64,000 bases of DNA, taken from assembly GCA_035448545.1 (NCBI GenBank), contig DAOTJE010000011.1:62001-126000 (forward strand), in the 5' to 3' direction. Shown piece by piece: positions 18,636-27,193 of this stretch. The notes below the pieces were generated by a model, which had not been told where the DNA came from, made no database searches, and saw only the letters and a program-made list of their open reading frames with translations. Position numbers and translations under genes: made by a program. Positions within the stretch are counted from its first letter, which is position 1, and each line of letters starts with the position of its first letter. The DNA comes from Anaerobaca sp035448545 (GTDB lineage Bacteria > Planctomycetota > Phycisphaerae > Sedimentisphaerales > Anaerobacaceae).

Positions 18636-19175
18636 TCAGCCGAGCAATCCATCGAGCACCTCGGTGTAGGCACTGCGGGGCCGCAGGCCCACCAGACGCA
18701 GCGTCTCGGCGCCCTTGTCAAAGAAGAGGACAGCAGGAATACCCTGGATGCCGTACCGGCGGGCCAGTTCCGGCACATGATCGACGTTCACCTTCGCCAC
18801 GACGGCACGGCCCTGATAAATCTCGGCGAGTTCTTCGACGGTGGGAGCCAATTTACGGCAAGGTGGACAACCATTCGAGTAGAAGTCGACCATCACCGGC
18901 TGCTCGGCCTTCAACACGAAACGTTCGAAATCCTCGGAGCTCTCGATCTGCATCGCGGCGTATCCTTTCTCCTTGCCTTCCGGATTCCCCCGCGATCCGG
19001 CCCCGGAGTACGCAATCACGCCTCCCATCAGGGCCCCAAGGAAGGCGCCGCGATAGGGATTGGCCGTCAGGGGACACGCTCCGCTCGAACACTTGCCGTA
19101 GTAACCCATCACAGCCCCCAGGCCACCACCGATCAGCAGCCCCAACGCCAGTTGAATCATCACGGTCTTCGGCAT
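18636..19175 (-). CDS. membrane-anchored thioredoxin-domain protein with N-terminal DUF6132
   Basis: 179 aa. Residues 1-60 form a two-helix membrane domain with GKCSSGACPLTANPYRGAF, the cysteine-containing signature of DUF6132. From about 75 on there is a thioredoxin fold with the active-site pair in NGCPPCRK and the cis-proline in GIPAVLFF. It probably reduces or transfers disulfides near the membrane; whether the domain faces in or out is not clear. ATG 19175 is preferred over ATG 19181 because GGAG is 7 nt from the former and only 1 nt from the latter. It lies 32 nt downstream of the MarR gene, so the two likely form one unit. Confidence 0.82.
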   Translation of the reverse strand: MPKTVMIQLALGLLIGGGLGAVMGYYGKCSSGACPLTANPYRGAFLGALMGGVIAYSGAGSRGNPEGKEKGYAAMQIESSEDFERFVLKAEQPVMVDFYSNGCPPCRKLAPTVEELAEIYQGRAVVAKVNVDHVPELARRYGIQGIPAVLFFDKGAETLRLVGLRPRSAYTEVLDGLLG

Positions 19176-19207
19176 CGTCATTCTCCAGACTTTGATTCCA
19201 CAGATGC

Positions 19208-19618
19208 TTACAGGGCCGTCTCCAGCAACTCCAGCGACTCCCTGATGCGTCTGACGCCCGAATCATCGAGGCGGTCTCGGACGCGGCTTTCGCAGGCCTT
19301 CATGCGATCGGCAATGCAGTTCTTCATCCGTTTGCCCTTGCTCGTCAGCGAGACCTCCATCGTCCGTCGGTCGCAGGGACAGTCCCTCGTCACCACGAAC
19401 CCGCTCCTTACGAGACTGTTCAGCACCCGGCTGCCTCGCGAAGGCGACAGGCCCATCCGGCGGGCGAACTCACCGCCGGGAATTGAGCTCCCCTCTTCGA
19501 GGACGATCAGGCCATAAAACTGTGCGGCGGTCAGACCCAACTGCGTCCGGATCTGTTCTTCGTTGCACTGGCACCTGCGTTTGATCGCCAGAATCAACTC
19601 AAACAACTGTCGGCTCAT
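19208..19618 (-). CDS. MarR-family regulator with paired cysteines
   Basis: 136 aa winged-helix regulator. The recognition region is GGEFARRMGLSPSRGSRVLNSL and the wing ends in DRRTMEVSLTSKG, both typical of MarR. Six cysteines are unusual: C16 and C18 (RRCQCNE), C80 and C82 in the wing (CPCDRR), and C101 and C109. The CxC pairs suggest control by thiol oxidation or metal binding. It is followed by the DUF6132-thioredoxin gene, which supports a redox role. A palindrome at its promoter suggests autoregulation. The start at 19618 is chosen by family length; the ribosome-binding site is weak. Confidence 0.85.
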   Translation of the reverse strand: MSRQLFELILAIKRRCQCNEEQIRTQLGLTAAQFYGLIVLEEGSSIPGGEFARRMGLSPSRGSRVLNSLVRSGFVVTRDCPCDRRTMEVSLTSKGKRMKNCIADRMKACESRVRDRLDDSGVRRIRESLELLETAL

Positions 19619-19653
19619 ACTCTGTCTACTGCCTCGGCCACATATTTGTTCAT

Positions 19654-19678
19654 AGCAATAATTGCTAATAGCAATAAT
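19654..19678 (-). promoter_or_regulatory. candidate MarR operator at the regulator's own promoter
   Basis: AGCAAT and ATTGCT (19654-19666) form a perfect palindrome around one base. TAGCAATAAT is present twice (19653-19662 and 19669-19678), 16 bp apart. The palindrome sits where transcription from the adjacent promoter should start. Confidence 0.5.
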
Positions 19679-19702
19679 ATAACGAGGGCAACGCCTCTGC
19701 AA
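19674..19702 (-). promoter_or_regulatory. candidate promoter of the MarR-thioredoxin unit
   Basis: Reading the minus strand, TTGCAG (19702-19697), a 17-nt spacer and TATTAT (19679-19674, 5/6 match). The region is conspicuously AT-rich against its surroundings. Confidence 0.45.
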
Positions 19703-19732
19703 CAGGAACCTGGGGGTTTCGGACGCGGATAC

Positions 19733-21652
19733 TTACACGGAGCGCAACGCGACCTGCGCTTTGCCCAGGGCCGAAAGCGCAAAGACGAGCGGATAGAGTT
19801 TCTCAGAATACCAGAGTTGCGCGAAGTACAGACCGATGGGGCAGGCCGGCGTCGATCTGCCCTGGTCGGTATGCTCGATGAGCCATCGGGCTCCACGGGC
19901 GATCGCTGTTCGTAGTGTGCCCGTAAGGGCCTGCCCTGAGCTTGCCGAAGGGGCATACTTGTCCGGGGGAAGGCAACACCTTACGGCGTCACTACGAACG
20001 GCAGTGTGCCCGTCAGGGCATACGCGCGAATCATCATTCGCCCCTCTCAGTTCGGCCAGCGCATCGACGGCCAGCGAGGTTTCCTCGATGGACGAAACGA
20101 CGCCCGGCGCGCCGCCCCAGCCTCCGTCGGCGTTCTGTGCCGACAGAAGCCAGCGGGCACCCCGCTGGCATGCGCCGTCCATCCATTGACGGTACACAGC
20201 GGGAACGCGCGACAGGTGTGTCAGTACGCGGCTCGTGCCATAAACGGGATTCTCCTGGTTCGGTGCGGACGGATTGCCGAACCACAATGGCGTCCACGAG
20301 CCATCCGCTCGCTGAGCCGCCTTCAGAAAATCCATCGCCCTGCCCATCGCGCGCACCGTTTGTGGTCCCGGGCTGACTTCCCCAATCCAGACGCCCAGCG
20401 CGCCGAGAGCATGAGCGGTCAGATCGGGCGCGCTTCTATCGAACGGCAGATTCGTCCAACCCCGGCAGAAGGTCGGTATCCCGCCGTCGCGGTTCTGAAG
20501 ACCGAGAAGCCAGCCGATGCCTGCCCGGACGGCTTTCGACACGGCCTCATTCCGGACGCCCAGTCGATGCAGCGCGAGCAGCGCACCGGCGGTGTCGTCT
20601 GCATCGGGAACCGCCCCGGGCAGATCCGACCACGCCCAGCCCCCAGGCGCCGCCTGCGTGTAAAGGTGCACCATCTTGTGCTGGCAGGCAAGCAGCCAGT
20701 CCGCCAACCGCTGGCTTTCGGTGTCGGCCAGTCCACAACCTTCGGCGGCGGCAAGGGCGCCGATCGAGAGGGTCGTGCCCCAGACCGCGAGGTTGGTGTC
20801 GATGGGCCAACTGCCGTCGTCGCGGATGGAGGCGACGAGGAACTCCACCCCTTTCGCGACCACCGGGTGCTCGGCCTGTCCGCTGGAGGCCAGGCTCATA
20901 ACGACGAACGAGGTCAACGGGGCCGCTTCGAGAAAGCCGCCGTTGGCCGGCTGGAGTGCCGTGAGCACATCGAGACTTCGCCTTCGTGCCAGATGGCGAA
21001 CCAGCCGAGCCACGGGACAGCGCGGTCTGAGATGCGCATGCCGGGCCTGCCCGATGGCGATGAGGGCCGGCAGCGCATAGCTGACCACCGGCAGCCGCAA
21101 CCACTTGTACAGCCGGTGCGGCAGGATCGCCAGCTCGAATGGCAGCGGCTTGACGCAGCGCCACGCCTGGGGTCCTGCGCCCAGTCGCCCCGCCAAGGTG
21201 CACATCGTCAGGATCGGAACGGAGAACGTGCGGTCCTTGCCATACCGCGCGATCACCGCCGCAGCCAACCAGTCCGGTTCGAGCGAGCCCACCTCGCGAT
21301 GAAGCCACGCCTCGGCCTTCTCAACGGCGATGCGACAGACCGTCGGCGCAGCCGCGACGGCCATCGCCGAGTAGCACAACAGCGTTGTGCTGAGATTGCT
21401 CGGACTTTGAACGGTATCACCCCAGCCGCCATCGGCGTTCTGATTCGCGCAGAGCCAGCGCAGACCTCGCTCGATCAGCGTTCGATACCTGAGCGCATCG
21501 ACCTGGGCCAGGGCAAAGATGGCGGTGGCGGTCGAAAGGGCGCTGCTGGAGAGCTGTCCAACCCAGTGTCCCTGGTCGTTCCTCAACGCCAGCAGCCGCT
21601 CGCGGAGGGTGACAATCGTACGGTCCAGTCTCTCTTCGTCGATGCGACTCAT
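19733..21652 (-). CDS. class II terpene cyclase, squalene-hopene cyclase-like
   Basis: 639 aa, the size of squalene-hopene cyclases. The protonating DxDD motif is Asp350-Ala-Asp352-Asp353 (PDADDTAG). Several QW repeats are visible (NQNADGGWG, IRDDGSWP, AQRADGSW, SAQNADGGWG), as is the WFGNPSAPNQENPVYGTS block seen in cyclases of this superfamily. It should fold into two alpha barrels and cyclise a linear isoprenoid by protonation; squalene is only one possible substrate. An unusual run of about 47 residues near the C-terminus (encoded about 19905-20045) is made of dispersed repeat sequence, yet the frame stays open. The start overlaps the stop of the upstream gene (ATGA). It is the last gene of the six-gene isoprenoid block. 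Confidence 0.85.
   Translation of the reverse strand: MSRIDEERLDRTIVTLRERLLALRNDQGHWVGQLSSSALSTATAIFALAQVDALRYRTLIERGLRWLCANQNADGGWGDTVQSPSNLSTTLLCYSAMAVAAAPTVCRIAVEKAEAWLHREVGSLEPDWLAAAVIARYGKDRTFSVPILTMCTLAGRLGAGPQAWRCVKPLPFELAILPHRLYKWLRLPVVSYALPALIAIGQARHAHLRPRCPVARLVRHLARRRSLDVLTALQPANGGFLEAAPLTSFVVMSLASSGQAEHPVVAKGVEFLVASIRDDGSWPIDTNLAVWGTTLSIGALAAAEGCGLADTESQRLADWLLACQHKMVHLYTQAAPGGWAWSDLPGAVPDADDTAGALLALHRLGVRNEAVSKAVRAGIGWLLGLQNRDGGIPTFCRGWTNLPFDRSAPDLTAHALGALGVWIGEVSPGPQTVRAMGRAMDFLKAAQRADGSWTPLWFGNPSAPNQENPVYGTSRVLTHLSRVPAVYRQWMDGACQRGARWLLSAQNADGGWGGAPGVVSSIEETSLAVDALAELRGANDDSRVCPDGHTAVRSDAVRCCLPPDKYAPSASSGQALTGTLRTAIARGARWLIEHTDQGRSTPACPIGLYFAQLWYSEKLYPLVFALSALGKAQVALRSV
19905..20045 (-). 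repeat. repeat-derived in-frame insertion within the cyclase gene
   Basis: About 140 nt interrupt the cyclase between DALAELRG and IARGARWLIEH. The segment contains a GCGAAT/ATTCGC hairpin (20026-20041), two copies of a GTGTGCCCGT-AGGGC sequence about 88 bp apart, and a CTGAGCTTGCCGAAGGG element. It is translated as low-complexity sequence (KYAPSASSGQALTG). Confidence 0.7.
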
Positions 21653-22554
21653 GGCCCGACCAGGTCCCCGAGTGACAGAAGTCCATAGTAGGTATATTCG
21701 CAGTCCAGCACGTCGTCGGCCGGGTGGCCGCGGAAACCGCCTCGCACGCTCCACAAGGCGTCGAGATAGTCGAGGTTCCTCTCTCGAATCTCGTTGAGGT
21801 CCGCACCGACCAGCGTCAGCGCGTGCAGCGCAGTCGCCGTCGAGAGCAGATCGGGAATCGCAGCGCCAGGCTGGGAGCAAACGGCACAGAATCCCCCCTG
21901 CGTCTCGGCTCGTGCGGCCAGCCATCGCAGTGCCGATTCAGGCAGCGGCGCTCCGAGGTAGTGAAAGATCGTGATCGCCGCCGCGGTGGCAGCCGTGGCG
22001 CTGACGCCCATCGTCGGCTCGTTCGAGAAGCCCCCATCGGGCATCTGAAGCGAACGCACCGATTGGAGCACTCCTGCCGGCTCCAGGTCGTCGACTTGCA
22101 GGTCCTGACAAATGCCCAAGGCGAGAAAGCTGCCGTACACATGCCCCCGTTCGGCTCCCGCGGAGGTGCTGAAGCCTCCGTCGGCTGCGCGGAAGCACAT
22201 CAGCCGCGCAATCATGGCCCGTCGGGAGGCAGGATCGATAGGGTAGGCGCCGCCCTCGGCCAGGTTGATCCGGCATCGGACCAGCGAGGCCAGATGAACA
22301 AGGTCCAGAGACTGCCCGGTCCCAAAGCCACGCAGGTAGCCCAAAACGCGCTCAAGCGGGAGCTTCACGGCCAATGCCAGAGATGCCTCCAACCCGAAGA
22401 CCGTGTAGTAGAGATCGCTCTTGCCATCGCGGCCCTGGAAACCCCCGTCGTCGCACAGGTGGCAACGGAGGAACGCGCGGACGGCGTCGACCGAGTCGCC
22501 AAGGGCCTCGGCGGCCCTGCTCACAGCCTTGCGCATATCCAGACGGATTGTCAT
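21649..22554 (-). CDS. single-barrel prenyltransferase/cyclase-like repeat protein
   Basis: 301 aa made of repeating alpha-hairpins with GGF turns (CDDGGFQGRDGKSDLYYTV, AADGGFSTSAGAERGHVYG, MPDGGFSNEPTMG, TQGGFCAV, VRGGFRGHPADD). This is the alpha/alpha-barrel fold of protein prenyltransferase beta subunits and terpene cyclase domains. I do not see a DxDD motif or the full Asp-Cys-His zinc set of protein prenyltransferases, so catalysis is doubtful. It may be a partner, a substrate-binding subunit or a divergent cyclase for the downstream enzyme, with which it is coupled by an ATGA overlap. AGGAGG lies 7 nt before the start. Confidence 0.75.
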   Translation of the reverse strand: MTIRLDMRKAVSRAAEALGDSVDAVRAFLRCHLCDDGGFQGRDGKSDLYYTVFGLEASLALAVKLPLERVLGYLRGFGTGQSLDLVHLASLVRCRINLAEGGAYPIDPASRRAMIARLMCFRAADGGFSTSAGAERGHVYGSFLALGICQDLQVDDLEPAGVLQSVRSLQMPDGGFSNEPTMGVSATAATAAAITIFHYLGAPLPESALRWLAARAETQGGFCAVCSQPGAAIPDLLSTATALHALTLVGADLNEIRERNLDYLDALWSVRGGFRGHPADDVLDCEYTYYGLLSLGDLVGP

Positions 22555-22571
22555 GGCAGCCCTCCTGTTCC

Positions 22572-23957
22572 TCATGGTTCGCGGGGTGCGACGACGCTGG
22601 CCTGTCCAGTCATCTCTTCCGCCGGCTCCCCGCCGGCGACCTGAAGCGCGACGATCATCTGACGGGTCTCGTCTTTCAGCGCGGGCAGATGCCAGCGGAA
22701 CAGTGCGGCGCCCACGATACACGCTGCGCCGCCCACCATGACTGTCGGCGGCGCGCCGATGCGATGGGCGAGCGCTCCGGCCAGAAGCGCACCGAACGGT
22801 GCCATACCCATGAACATCATTGAGTATACCGCCATCACGCGCCCGCGCAGCACGTCCGGGATCAACGATTGAATCATCGTGTTCGAGGCCGCCATCTCGA
22901 TCATCATGGAGAAGCCCGCCGGTACGAGCAGAGCTGCCGAGAGCCAGAAGGAACGGGAAAGCGAAAACAGGATCAGACTTACCCCGAATCCTGCAGCGGC
23001 ACGCGCAATCCAATGGCTCAGTCCGCGAATGCCCTGGCGTGCCGCGAGCACCAGAGCGCCGATCAAGGCGCCGGTTCCCGAGGCGCCCATCAGCAACCCG
23101 AGTCCTCGGGGGCCCCCGTGCAGGATCTGGTCCGCGAAGACCGGCATCAGCACCGCGTAAGGCATTCCCATGAGGCTGACCAGACCCAGCAGCAGCAACA
23201 GGGCGCGAACGGGCCTGGTGCGTCGGACGTAGCGGAATCCCTCCAGAATGCTCCCCAGCGCCGACCCGGGCAAAGGGACAGAGGTCCGTGCTGTCATGTT
23301 CATCATCAGCAAGCCGGCGATCACCGCCAGAAAGCTGACGGCGTTGACGAGAAAGCACCACCCCTCGCCCACGCTGGCCACGAGGACGCCCGCCACCGCC
23401 GGCCCAACGATCCGTGCGCCGTTGACCATGGAGGAATTCAAGGCGATGGCATTGATCAGATCGTCCCGCCCGACGATGTCGACGGCAAACGCCTGCCGCG
23501 TGGGGATATCGACTGCGTTGATCACGCCAAGGAAGGTGGCCAGAACGACGATATGCCAGACCTGAACACGTCCCGTAAGCGTCAGGCCCGCCAGAACAAA
23601 GGCCACCAACATGGCGGCCGTCTGGGTGGCGATGAGCACGTGACGGCGGCGGTGTCGGTCGGCCACCGAACCCCCCAGAGGAGCCAGCAGAAAAACGGGA
23701 ATCTGACTGGCGAATCCCACAAATCCCAACAGCGCTGCCGACCCGGTGAGCCGGTAGACCAGCCAGGACTGCGCGACGGACTGCATCCACGTGCCGACGA
23801 GCGAAATAAGCTGGCCACCGAAGAACAGGCGGTAGTTTCGGTGACGCAGGGCACGCACGACGTGCGGAAGATTCGACCGCTCCCGCTCATCGCCAGTCAA
23901 GTCCGCACACCCCGCCAAGCTGCCCCCATGATCCTTCACGTCCGCGGCCTTATTCAT
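22572..23957 (-). CDS. MFS transporter (EntS/MFS_3-type exporter)
   Basis: 461 aa with twelve predicted helices starting after a 35-residue cytoplasmic tail. Early features include RNYRLFFGGQLISLVGTWMQ, then PLGGSVADRHRRR, the loop 2-3 motif of the superfamily, and IPTRQAFAVDIV. This subgroup contains exporters of small molecules such as siderophores and lipophilic compounds. Placed between the prenyl synthase and the cyclases, it probably exports the product of the pathway or an intermediate. Its start overlaps the end of the upstream gene by 8 nt (ATGAATAA). Confidence 0.85.
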   Translation of the reverse strand: MNKAADVKDHGGSLAGCADLTGDERERSNLPHVVRALRHRNYRLFFGGQLISLVGTWMQSVAQSWLVYRLTGSAALLGFVGFASQIPVFLLAPLGGSVADRHRRRHVLIATQTAAMLVAFVLAGLTLTGRVQVWHIVVLATFLGVINAVDIPTRQAFAVDIVGRDDLINAIALNSSMVNGARIVGPAVAGVLVASVGEGWCFLVNAVSFLAVIAGLLMMNMTARTSVPLPGSALGSILEGFRYVRRTRPVRALLLLLGLVSLMGMPYAVLMPVFADQILHGGPRGLGLLMGASGTGALIGALVLAARQGIRGLSHWIARAAAGFGVSLILFSLSRSFWLSAALLVPAGFSMMIEMAASNTMIQSLIPDVLRGRVMAVYSMMFMGMAPFGALLAGALAHRIGAPPTVMVGGAACIVGAALFRWHLPALKDETRQMIVALQVAGGEPAEEMTGQASVVAPREP

Positions 23958-25635
23958 GGTGCGTCCGGCGCTGAAGTGGACGATCGTTACAGCAGCCCAT
24001 GATCTCGAAGTCGTTGAAGATTCTGGCCATCACGCGTCGCAACAGGCCCTTGAGGTTGGCGTTCTTCAGCGCGATCAGCGAGCCGATGGCCTGCGCCTTG
24101 TAGGCCTCCGTCAGCCGCATCGCCGCCAGCTCCACCTGTGGCGTGGCGATCATCTGCCGCACCTGTTCGCGGTCGGCCTCCGTTGCGGATGGGTCCCACT
24201 GTCGCTCGATTCGTCTTCGTGTCTCCTCATCACCCATCTCGTACGCCAGCGCCAGCAGAACCGAGGGCCGCCGCCGGACGCACAGATCGAGCCTCTCGGG
24301 GTCGCGCAGGTCCTCCAGGTCATCGCGAATCTGATACGCGATGCCGAGGGAATCGCTGTACTGCTTCAACACGTTGCCGACCTGGTCGTCACAGCCCGCG
24401 AGGATCGCGCAAAGGCGAAGCGCCACCTCGAAAGCCGGCGCCGTCTTCAGGCGGAAAATCTCCAGCACGTCCGCCACCGCCAGCGGTTTCGGCGCGCCGG
24501 CCCATGCCAGCTCGCGGCCCTGTCCCAGGCAGAGCGCACGATGGCCCTGCACCGCCGCATGCAGGAGCCTGGCCTTCCGCGCATCGGAGGCATCGGTCTC
24601 GACGAGGAGCCGATAGCCCTCGCCCAGAAGCAGATCGCCAACGTTCAGCGCAATGGGAACGCCATGCTCGGAATGGAGCGTCTTCTCGCCATAGCGGTGT
24701 GCGTCGCCGTCTTCGATATCGTCGTGGACGAGCGACGCCTTGTGAAAGCATTCCACCGCAACCGCGACCCTTTGCAAGTCGAGGTCCGCCGCAGGCGAAC
24801 CGTCAACCATAAGGGCTTTGTAGGTGCAGACACCGAGGAAGGGGCGCCAGCGTTTGCCCGCCTTGGCCATCCAATCCAGAGCCACCTGCTCGGTCGGATC
24901 GGGCCTTGGCGCGATCATTTGCGTCAGGGCCTCGCGCGAGAACCAGTCGTTGACCTGCCGATGCAGCGCATCGAGATCGAGACGCCTGGTTTGGTCGTCG
25001 GTGGTTTGGTAGATCGCCTCCCACACCCAATCGAGGTCCGCGCTGGTGTCGGCGCAGCCGTCTCTCAAAAGAGGAATGGCCACGCCGGGAACCGCCCCGG
25101 CCTCCATGTAGGGAAAGACGCGAGCCAGCACCGACAGACAACTGACGCCCACAACCGTCTCGATTTGCCCCGTCTCGATCAGACTCATCACGACAGGCGA
25201 ACCCTCCGCAACCAGCACCGCATAGCCCAGACGCTCCGCCTGGCTGGTCAATTCGTCGATGGGGCATCGTCCACAATGCTCGCACAGCAGGCCCAGATCA
25301 TCAAAGCTCGCCGGACAGTCGGTGGAGCTGCGCAGGCACTTGGGCAACAGCAGCAGACGCTTCTCGTAGGGAATCGCCGCGACCGTCTCTCGCCAGACCT
25401 CGTTGTTGACAAGCACCGCCGCATACTCGCTGTACTTGCGATCCATGCCCGCGTCTCGGAGCACCGCCTCCGTGTGAACGCGCAGCTCGTCGATCGACAG
25501 TGGGGGGACGGGCTCTTGCACCCGGACGTATTCACGAACGAACGCCAGCAGCTTGTCGCGCTCCTGTTTGGTCTGCGGAACGTTGTCTTGAGGCGGCCGG
25601 ACGGGCCTGGCTGTCAGCACACGGTCATCAGACAT
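23950..25635 (-). CDS. DUF116-polyprenyl synthetase fusion protein
   Basis: 561 aa. Residues 1 to about 225 resemble DUF116: LPKCLRS, then C, then CEHCGRCP, a cysteine set likely to hold an iron-sulfur cluster or zinc. From about 240 the chain is a trans-isoprenyl diphosphate synthase, with KRWRPFL, the first Asp-rich motif HDDIED and the second RDDLEDLRD both intact. It should condense isopentenyl units to an allylic diphosphate; chain length cannot be read with confidence. The fusion is the most unusual single protein in the window and suggests the DUF116 part works directly in isoprenoid metabolism. AGGAGG precedes the start, which overlaps the radical SAM stop by 8 nt (ATGTCTGA). Confidence 0.85.
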   Translation of the reverse strand: MSDDRVLTARPVRPPQDNVPQTKQERDKLLAFVREYVRVQEPVPPLSIDELRVHTEAVLRDAGMDRKYSEYAAVLVNNEVWRETVAAIPYEKRLLLLPKCLRSSTDCPASFDDLGLLCEHCGRCPIDELTSQAERLGYAVLVAEGSPVVMSLIETGQIETVVGVSCLSVLARVFPYMEAGAVPGVAIPLLRDGCADTSADLDWVWEAIYQTTDDQTRRLDLDALHRQVNDWFSREALTQMIAPRPDPTEQVALDWMAKAGKRWRPFLGVCTYKALMVDGSPAADLDLQRVAVAVECFHKASLVHDDIEDGDAHRYGEKTLHSEHGVPIALNVGDLLLGEGYRLLVETDASDARKARLLHAAVQGHRALCLGQGRELAWAGAPKPLAVADVLEIFRLKTAPAFEVALRLCAILAGCDDQVGNVLKQYSDSLGIAYQIRDDLEDLRDPERLDLCVRRRPSVLLALAYEMGDEETRRRIERQWDPSATEADREQVRQMIATPQVELAAMRLTEAYKAQAIGSLIALKNANLKGLLRRVMARIFNDFEIMGCCNDRPLQRRTHHE

Positions 25636-27193
25636 AGACCTGCTCCTCCTGCACGATCGGGACCGAATGTTCCAACTGCCTGTGCAATCTCCTGAAGGTC
25701 CTTCGCCAAGTCATGACTTCTCCGCGTCCGAGGACCTGCATGAGCGCGCGTCTGGCCCACGAGACGCCGCCGGCACGCTGATTGTCCCAGAATAGCCTGG
25801 GGACCATCTTGAAGTTCTGCTCGTAGCAGGTCCGGTAGAGCTCCAGATGCTCGGGCGTCATGCGCGTCAGCGTGAACCGCTGTCGATCGGCCTGTGGCCC
25901 CGAGGCGAGAGGCTCATAAAAGATCGGGAAGATGACAGCATTCTTTGCCGCGAGATCTCGAACCAGTTCCAGGGTGGCAACGACATCATCGGGGGTCTCG
26001 CCCGGCATGCCCAGCAAGACACTGACGACGGGAAAGAACCCGCAGCGCGTCGTACGGTCGGCCGCTTCGCGGACCATCTGTCCCCAATCGGCGGGATCGA
26101 ACGGGGCGACCTTGCCCGGGCTGTTGGCGGCCACCAGATGCCCGTTGGCACTTTCGACGCCCATATTCACCCACAGATAGTCACTCGGCCGCTCCCAAGT
26201 CAACAGACGACGGATCTGGCGAAGCTGCTCGTCGGTCAGTTGCAGGACCGATGTCACGTTGGCGTGATCGATCTGCATGAACGAGAGCCCTTTGATCTCC
26301 CGCATTCGTTCCAGCAGAGCACACAGCTTCTCAAAATCGGGACGCAACCCCCTGGCGCCGTACCGGAAGAAATCCTCGCTGCCACTGACCACCGCTCGGA
26401 GGCCACCGGCCACATTGGTCTGGAGATCGGCCAGAATCGTATCCGGATCGAGATGCCGCATCCCCTGGCGCGCCATCGCGCAGAACTGGCAGCCCCTGCC
26501 GCAACCGCGCGACAGCTCGATGATCCCCAACAGCGATGGACCGCGGATCGGCCGGATGCGATCGGTCCCAATGTCGGTTTCGACCACGTGAGGCTTGGGC
26601 ACCCGGCCATTCAACAGTTCGGTGAACAGCGCGGGCCCGGAGGCTTCGAAATAGCCCTCGAAGACCACATCGATGTCCACGTCGGGCCTCTTATCCGCAT
26701 GGGCGATCCACTGCCAGGCCCCGGCACCGCCGACGACGATCCTGAAGCCGTATCGGCGCTTCAGCACCGTCAGTTGCTCGAGGGTCTGGCGCGTCCATCG
26801 CCGGGTGTAAAGCTCGCCCTTCCAGAAATGGGAGGTGGTCGTGTTGCTCATGCCCATGCCGAGCGGATCGCTGGAGCTGAAGCCCACGACCTTCACCCAC
26901 GGCCCGATCACGTCTGCCAGCCGCTCGGGCGTCGTGCAGACCACGTCGTCCCGTTCCAGCGAGGTGTACTGCAGCAGGGCCGATTCGACGCGCCGCAGTC
27001 CCAGAGGCACGGTGTGAGCACGTCCGTCGGCGTCGGTCCGCACGGCCGGTGCGAGGAAGCGACGCATGAACACCTCCGGCACCTGGGTCATCTGCATCGT
27101 GGCGAACATGCCGTCGAAGAGGATGCGGTAGCCGGCGCTGAGCGTCCGGTCGGCGACGAGAACGACGGCGGGCTGGAGTCGCGATTCAGGCAT
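25628..27193 (-). CDS. radical SAM protein with N-terminal B12-binding-like domain
   Basis: 521 aa. Cys231, Cys235 and Cys238 (RGCGRGCQFC) form the radical SAM site. The N-terminal 200 residues resemble the Rossmann-like cobalamin-binding domain that precedes many such enzymes (VVGFSSSDPLGMG, RIVVGGAGAW), but I see no DxHxxG signature, so cobalamin use is uncertain. YLWVNMGVESANG and SVLLGMPGET are typical later motifs. In this operon it may modify the isoprenoid product or an intermediate; that is inference from context. Its start overlaps the ferredoxin stop by 8 nt (ATGCCTGA). Confidence 0.82.
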   Translation of the reverse strand: MPESRLQPAVVLVADRTLSAGYRILFDGMFATMQMTQVPEVFMRRFLAPAVRTDADGRAHTVPLGLRRVESALLQYTSLERDDVVCTTPERLADVIGPWVKVVGFSSSDPLGMGMSNTTTSHFWKGELYTRRWTRQTLEQLTVLKRRYGFRIVVGGAGAWQWIAHADKRPDVDIDVVFEGYFEASGPALFTELLNGRVPKPHVVETDIGTDRIRPIRGPSLLGIIELSRGCGRGCQFCAMARQGMRHLDPDTILADLQTNVAGGLRAVVSGSEDFFRYGARGLRPDFEKLCALLERMREIKGLSFMQIDHANVTSVLQLTDEQLRQIRRLLTWERPSDYLWVNMGVESANGHLVAANSPGKVAPFDPADWGQMVREAADRTTRCGFFPVVSVLLGMPGETPDDVVATLELVRDLAAKNAVIFPIFYEPLASGPQADRQRFTLTRMTPEHLELYRTCYEQNFKMVPRLFWDNQRAGGVSWARRALMQVLGRGEVMTWRRTFRRLHRQLEHSVPIVQEEQVYV

